DNA from: Alentia gelatinosa
Taxonomy: Eukaryota; Annelida; Polychaeta; Phyllodocida; Polynoidae
Direction: 5' to 3'
Length of the DNA stretch: 64,000 bases
Assembly: GCA_950022655.1 (NCBI GenBank)
Contig: OX465579.1
Coordinates: forward strand, 134,115,118 to 134,179,117
Part shown: positions 57,697-64,000 of the stretch, piece after piece
Layout: every line of letters starts with the position of its first letter
How positions within the stretch are numbered: position 1 is the stretch's first letter
The notes under the pieces: generated by a model
Databases searched by the model: none
The model's input: the letters and a program-made list of their open reading frames with translations, nothing else
Told to the model about the DNA's origin: nothing
Translations under genes and position numbers: made by a program

Positions 57697-59717
57697 GTAC
57701 GTCCCCGTTATCCACTCACATCTCCGGGATTAAATTATCTTTATCTACGAGGGGAGGTGGGTGGTGGTCTGGGGGATGGGGGGCATCATTACATATTCTT
57801 TTGGCAGTGGCTGAGGGTATTATATATATTGTTTTTCCCCGGTGAATAAAAACATTCAAAGGCAGGGTGGGCAAGACTTAAACTGTGTTGTACGGTCATA
57901 GGAAAACATCTATGATCATCTGAAATCTTAGCTCTGATCTATGACGAAGGTCACCAAATTTGCCGGGGGCAGATTTTATGCAAATGATATGCCTTATGAA
58001 ACAAACGTAATGGGGGGCAAATATGAACCATGAACGACTAGCCCTGTCGAGTGCCCGTGCTCAGCAGTCACCATGGTGTAATTGTGTTCATATTTGCTTA
58101 GCTATCGAGCGGAGGTTCGACTCCCATTAAGCAAAATTGAATTTTATTCAGACTTCCACATAAGAAAGGAAAATAATAATATATATGATTTTGTTTATCA
58201 TCCGGGTGTATGATTCTGGGAAGAAATGGCTATTGATTAGTTTCAGGATCAGTCACCCTCTCAAATATATAAGCCTTGTGTCTCTTTCCTTACATACATT
58301 AACAACATTCATGGGTTAAGTAAGAGTACTCCCCTTGTATTTGACTAGGAAAACGTCCTCACAGTTATACTATACCGAATGTCAGGCTACCCTGATTACT
58401 GGTACCTAGTGCCTACTACAGTCAATAACTCCCACACCTGAGAGCATCCACCTGGGTGCCAGGTCTCAGGAGGTGTGAAAGCTGTGAAAAAGGCAGGCTG
58501 TGTCAGTAGCCTAGATGCAATTCTGATCCCTTGTAAAGTGTGAGGGGTGAGAGGTAATACAGTTATAATTAGGTGTATGAGACCGATAATGGTAAAAATG
58601 AAGCTGTACACCTAGGCCTATGCATGGGTGATGCCACAAGGATTGCAACGAATCCATCGCACCAGTGAGGCATACCATGGATTCTATGTGCGATTTAGTG
58701 CGATGAATCCATCGCAGTTGGTGCAATAAAATACCGTCGCTAGGCTGCCGATGGGGGATAAACGTGTGCAACGATCGCATCGCACCAGTGTGGCCGGGCC
58801 GCAGGGGACGCTGCGCGGCCAAGCTTAGTGTTTCATCAAAGCGGACGCTGATGTCAGAGCTCCAGCTATTCAGTGTCCGTGTCGCCCGTAGTTGGTCTAC
58901 ACTTCCCGAACGCGGAGAGGGTGATATCAAATGATAGAGTGAATCCATTGAACCTGGCGTCGACTTTCACTCACCGGCTACTTTTTCAGCAATGCATATC
59001 CTGCCTTTTGGCGTAAAAAGACGCTCTCATCTGCCAAGTTTTACTTTGAAGTTTCACAGATACCGCTCAGTGCCACTAGGAGCTCATATACTGACTTTGT
59101 TTCCATTATATCAATATCAAATTACCGATGCTGTAAAAGCGAAAAACTAAAAATAGTTTTTTTATAGAATTAATGTCCCACCAAAGGCCTTTATGGCAGG
59201 AAATAAACACATGATGACTGGTGATTTGTGTAACACGATATCAATTAGCATAAAACTATTGTTTAAAATTTCATTAAATATGATGCAGGTCTGTTATTGT
59301 ATAACTGCCACTGCGCACCTTTACTTCATGGATAATGTTCGAAGGTGGTCTTTTATATGTGAAGAACAATACATATTGGATGTGAAGGCAACACAGCAAT
59401 TACAAATTTGATATCGCAGCCATGTTTTCTTGACGTGGTTGTCTAGTATGCTTACATAATAGACTTATATTGGATATGTACCTGGAGGGCGTCAAAGACA
59501 AAGTACCGAAACTGCAGATTACCTTTCACAGAAAAACATTTCAGGGATTATTAAAACAAGGCTTCAACGCTATGCGGGGGCTGGGGTTTGATAATTCAAT
59601 TTTTAGATTGATCTTGGACTGGAGTTACCTTCGGGTCAATTAACGGGTGGACGGTTGGTTTTTTTCAATTTTTTTATTTATCCTGGGTAGATATGTCGAT
59701 TTTACCAATAGTTTTGA

Positions 59718-59742
59718 AGGTACCTCCCAGCCTGGGAGGTAC
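59718..59742. repeat. Perfect 11-bp-arm hairpin
   Basis: GGTACCTCCCA and TGGGAGGTACC separated by GCC. Isolated strong palindrome in AT-rich surroundings. Confidence 0.8.
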
Positions 59743-59928
59743 CATTTCTTTTCACCTTCTGTCCAGTATTGTTCTAAATACAATACAACCTTTGCTTACT
59801 TGATAAACTTAAATCAGCACGTATAAGAAGGGCAACCAATTGGCTGCTACACATAGTTTCACTATGTAAGTTAGTCTTTACATCCACAAGTTACACAAAT
59901 ATCTCATTTACACCAGAAAATAATTGTA

Positions 59929-60550
59929 GTGGCTAGGTGTTGGGTACAGCCGGAGCTAATCCCAAGCACCACCACAGTTTTTGTCCAGAACGCCATCCTG
60001 GTGCTGGTCCCACCCTTGAACCTACAGCTGTGTTTTACCACAGCCACCCAGCACCGCCTGCTCTGCCCAGGATCATACAGGGGAGACCTGTCCCATAGCC
60101 CTGCTGATACCCAGGATTCCAGACTCCATCCAAAGGGAGGATCTGAAAATCAACCCCCTACTTCCAGAGATCTGGGACTCTCCGGACCCCACCTGTAGGG
60201 GACCCAAAGGTCTAACCTGGCAGGGACAGAGACAAAGCCCTGTGGAGGGACCGCACATAGTCCCTCCACTAACAGTGTGTCCAGCTGAGCTGAACAGGCT
60301 CATATATACACCTTCCTGCCCTCACTGGGCATGTGCAGAACCCTGCTGGGTCCCCACTGGATGTCCTGTGTAAATCTGGTACCCAGCTGACCAGTCAGTT
60401 TTGCTGGAACCTTTCTTACCAACACAGAACCAGCCTATACCCTAGTTACCTGCCAGATGGCCAGATAACCCAGTTGGACTGGTTCTAATAACACTGTGCT
60501 GAAAATAGCAGAGCTGGCACCTACTTAGCACAGCCATTGCTACAGCTAAT
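59929..60550. other. GC-rich compositional block
   Basis: About 600 bp with much higher GC than the surroundings and many CCAGC/CCTGG words. The 89-codon plus frame has no recognisable domain. A CATATATACACC TATA-like site (60301) suggests an LTR or other inserted element, unproven. Confidence 0.35.
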
Positions 60551-61020
60551 AGACGACTGCAGGTCCTACATAGTCATTCAACCCTTACTTCCTGTTCCAT
60601 ACAATCACATCATTTCACTTAAATTTCAAACTGCACAACATTATCACTGTATTAGTCGTGTACATTTTTCTCAATCATTATAGTTTCAACTATCAACTTA
60701 CTGACAATCTTGATTATCACGCATTGCGATTAAGCTGTGTTTTTCTGGATAAGCTTAAATGCATCTCTATTATCCAGGTTCCTTTGATACCAGTACGATG
60801 GTAGTGAGTTCCAGTCAATGGCCCCTCGGTATAGTGTGCTATGTTTATAAAGTTGGATAGTTGTTTTTTGAGTCTTAAAAAGCAGCCCTTAATGTTGTCT
60901 AGACTCTCTTGTTGGAGTTGGATTTAAGAGACCCGGAACGCCTTTCTTGGTGAACATATAATTCTGCAAGTGTGCAGTTCAATGTGCCTGTAAGTTTGAT
61001 ACACGTGCAATTTAAGCAAG

Positions 61021-61257
61021 GTGTCTCAGAAGTGGGGTTTTACTGTACAGTAAAACCCCGCTTAAGGGGCCACCCTCCATTCCGAGTAAGGTGATCCCTT
61101 AAGTGGGGTGCCCCCTCAAGCAGGCTTTTCAGTCTATCAATGGTTACATAGTAAAGTACATGTATACCTATATGAATGAAGGAAATCTCGGTTATCATAT
61201 AGAAGGTCTATCAAATAACTGTCCCCATAATTGGGGTGCCCCTTAAGCGAGGTTAAA
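61021..61257. mobile_element. Two CCCGCTTAAGGGG-type repeats joined head to head
   Basis: GAAGTGGGGTTTTACTGT is followed at once by ACAGTAAAACCCCGCTTAAG, giving a near-perfect palindrome about 61027-61066 where two element ends abut. The right-hand copy runs to about 61257 (CCCTTAAGCGAGGTTAAAA) and interrupts the RT fragment. Confidence 0.7.
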
Positions 61258-61440
61258 ATGATAGATAGAGTAGAAAATATCCGTTCTGAGTCAAGCATTT
61301 CAACTAAATCATTAATGTTTATCAATAAGAAGAAGGGACCAAGTATGGAGCCCTGCGGGACCCCACACTTGACCCCCAGCTGCTATACTCGTTTTCCTAC
61401 GACTAGCTCTTATCAACAGATGATCACTTAAAAGAATATT
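61230..61440 (-). mobile_element. Non-LTR reverse transcriptase fragment
   Basis: Minus strand encodes RRKTSIAAGGQV and, one frame over, GVPQGSILGPFFLLININDL followed by VEMLDSERIF. GVPQGSILGPLLF..YINDL is the invariant motif before the catalytic box of LINE reverse transcriptases (Jockey/CR1/RTE group). One frameshift in front of GVPQGS and truncation before the FADD box mark it as dead. The TIR repeat at 61047-61257 borders the break. Confidence 0.7.
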
Positions 61441-64000
61441 GCTAACACCGGAAGATAGGACATAGGGACAAGTGGTATATGTGGTCATATTTTTCTAAAT
61501 TTTAATCTTCCATAGCCATTAGCAGAAAAGTTAAACATGATAGAGAATAAATTGACATTGCATTTCGACATTTACAACCCATGCTGATTATAAGAACAAA
61601 CCTGTTTCGCATTGTTCTACACATTTTCTAAAACGATCACCCCTAGATAGCCTCAAAAGAGAACAAACAGTTACGACGTCTACTTGGAGCTTCTGTACAC
61701 GTATCAGCAGCCTTTTGGGATTACTACTATAAATGCCGTATTCTACTCGATTCAAGCCATCTATTTTATGGTAAATGACGTAGCAGCAGCTTGTCTTCAC
61801 AGCGAAGCTAATAAGACACCCACAAAGCTTTTTTGCCATGAATGTCCAGAGGTTAAACGTGCAGTGTTTCTCCATGGAGGGCATTAATTATTCTCTTAAT
61901 CTTCATTGATTATGATCTCATCTAATCAAATTGTGATTCAGCGACGGTGATTCAGCATCTTGTATTAGTATAAGAAGATTGTCCAACCAATAGGCCTTTT
62001 TCCATAGGCTGGTGTCGCACGTTATCTGCTTAGTTACGCCATGCCTGAAGCCAAACATACCCCTGGCAACGTATACTTCAGCATAGGATCGCTGAATGTA
62101 CGAGCGTAATATGTTTATGATACCTATGCACATTTTGTCTATAGAAACAACAGCGATTGCATCGTATTCTATGGTATTCCAGCTACAATTTGATGTGTCA
62201 TACATGCATATCACCTCAATGATACTTTAGATATATACATTAGATAACACAGGTACACCAAAACTGGATACACACTAATACATTGGCAGGCCTAGCTATA
62301 ATATGGTAATCTTTTTCCAAGTTAAAACCAAAGATAATGATCAACTATAAAGTTTAGACAGCCCAGAGTCACTGATACAATACCCTAGATTGCTCCAACA
62401 ATTTAATCTGTCAAAAAAAACCACTCCTGTAATCACACCCACCATTCACACTTTAGGTGTGATTACTGTGTGTCTCTGGGCAAGTGCCCGGACTCGAATG
62501 TGTTTGTCCGAGCAGCCCCGTAACTAGACAGTGGGCCGTTAGGCGGCGCTGAACGGCAACACCTGTATTCTAATCTCTCCCTTTTAACTCATTGAATTCA
62601 GGAGACCCCCCCCCCCCCCCCAACTCATAAAGAAAAGAGCATGATGTGTCTAGGATTCAAAAGAAAAACGATTTTTGGGTTGAGATTTACACCTCCCCTT
62701 TTGCGCAAGTAAAATATGGAAAAATCTGTCTTCCCAAACACTGATTTTGTGTATGATTTCAATGTGTCTTATTCAAAGTGACCCCCTTTTCAAGTCTTAG
62801 AATTTCAATTAGAATTTCTTGCATTTACGATCTTTCAAACATATATTATCAAATATCAATACAAAACAAGGTGTTAGTCAAACTGCTATTTTATACTTAT
62901 GTTCGCTGTAGACTGTTGTAATTGTGGTTTTGTATTATCTGAGGGGTGGTTCTGTAGTCATTGTTAAATAGTCAGACCTACCTACACAGGTCATACTCGC
63001 ATCATCTTCCCTAAAGTGTTTGGTGCTGTGATATGTGATTGGGTTTGGCGGTAATCTTATCAGATAATTGAAGAAACACTTAACGTCATCCAGAAAACTG
63101 TAGTCAATTTTTAGCGGTCCATGCATCAGTTCCTAATGAGCAGCAATATCCATTCATTTCTCTTGACATTTGATTTCTCCCCTCATTTTATCATGGTTTA
63201 ATGTAGGGACTTTCAACCTCATGTGCGCTCACAAATCATTCATCATTCTTTTGTGACCGTCATCCTCAGAGAGTTAAAAATAAAGCTGTATTTGCATAGT
63301 GTCAAACGCTTAGCCCACACTCTCTGATATTTAGAGTTTCTCTGTTATATGTATCGTGCTCTTTTACGTGTAAAGTTCAGCTCTAATATCTAGTACTCTC
63401 CTTCCTGGTAAACACATGCCCTTTAGAGACAGCACACTGATCCTTGACCTTTGCTGTCACTTAGACTAGGGCTGTAACCTCGACTACCATTAATTGCTTG
63501 CAGGAAATATGAATAGAAAATACAAGTCATGGTGACTGCGATTTTATGCACGCGGACTAGACTTGGCTTTTGAGCTGGTCAGCAGTGTAAGGTGTCGAGT
63601 TGCCGGTATTGATTGAATATGCCAGACACGGCCCTCACCCGGTAGAGATGGCACGCCACGGGCAGAAGGGAGGGCGAGGGGTGGGGATTAGGGGGCAGGG
63701 TTAATGGCGGCTAAGATATCACGTGACGCGGGGTAATCTACTTAGTTAGCTTGATGCCGCCAGGTGCGTTGGTGCTTTCAGCTCCTCCTAGCTCTGTATT
63801 AGATTGGCGTCTTCTTTACCTGCCTGACACCTATCTAACATAGATACATGAGGAGAGAGGTGGCTGACAAGTTCAACTTGTCTGTGCAGGTAGCCACCAC
63901 GGCTGAGGATTCACTAATTTGATATTGATTTAGAGTCCAAAAAGGATGTTGTCTCAATTTAGTCTATATGCTGACGAGCAATGCCGTAGTTCAATATTGA

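Larger units (their letters stand above)
57697..64000. other. Intron or downstream DNA, no further KATNIP exon seen
   Basis: I searched for the C-terminal DUF4457 motifs (WGD..Y.GL.GLE, LIDG.N.T, NYNK/NYAK) and found none. Contents: three CATCGCACCAGTG-like motifs (58645-58790), a hairpin (59718-59742), a GC-rich block (59929-60550), TIR repeats and an RT fragment (61021-61440), a repeat related to 44690 (62341-62520) and a C run (62607). Confidence 0.65.

Noticed and set aside
58035..58135. tRNA-derived SINE promoter (B-box-like GGTTCGACTCC)
   Set aside because: No convincing A box at the right distance and no cloverleaf or tail.
58511..58948. 145-codon minus frame
   Set aside because: Covers repeated CATCGCACCAGTG motifs; no recognisable protein family.
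63855..63890. Possible next KATNIP exon after an ACATAG acceptor
   Set aside because: In the required phase 0 it meets a TGA within eight codons and shows no DUF4457 motif.

Overview
This is a 64-kb stretch of animal nuclear DNA. The one host gene I can support runs left to right: the orthologue of vertebrate KATNIP (KIAA0556, katanin-interacting protein), a microtubule- and cilium-base-associated protein with DUF4457 modules. I traced 27 coding exons from 6688 to 57696. All have AG/GT borders and every codon phase agrees across the junctions. They total 5337 bases, exactly 1779 codons. A probable further 5' exon lies at 1137-1201. The true start is upstream of the window. The last exon seen (57556-57696) ends in phase 0 with an open frame, so the C-terminal part of the protein lies to the right of base 64000. 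The species cannot be fixed from the sequence. AT-rich introns full of foldback elements, a diverged KATNIP, and no recognisable vertebrate repeats suggest a marine invertebrate, most likely a mollusc or another lophotrochozoan (inference).

Layout. 1-6687: 5' intronic DNA with a nested cluster of foldback and TIR elements (1315-2030). 6688-9665: five exons, with a solo-LTR-like block at 7651-8108. 9666-12765: introns with two strong foldbacks (10078-10222, 10330-10453) and a Penelope-like GIY-YIG fragment (about 11840-12260, minus). 12766-17940: acidic/serine-rich linker exons, including a 24-bp micro-exon. 18358-20153: first DUF4457-like region. 20959-22862: low-complexity basic/serine region, including a 1341-bp exon with RPSSGKS repeats. 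22863-33709: a 10.8-kb intron holding a short MITE, a GATGTGG minisatellite and about 29 tandem copies of a 202-bp satellite with higher-order structure. 33710-51180: five small or middle-sized exons among introns holding a decayed retroelement ORF with a NADAR domain (37667-39120), many MITEs and tandem duplications. 54683-57696: the second, best-conserved DUF4457 region. 57697-64000: intron with a non-LTR reverse-transcriptase scrap (minus) and TIR repeats.

The most unusual items are the NADAR-bearing retroelement ORF, whose four early in-frame stops are all TGA; the intronic higher-order 202-bp satellite; a TTAA-flanked piggyBac-like MITE nested in another transposon; and a shared RPSSGK/R motif in two KATNIP exons about 18 kb apart.
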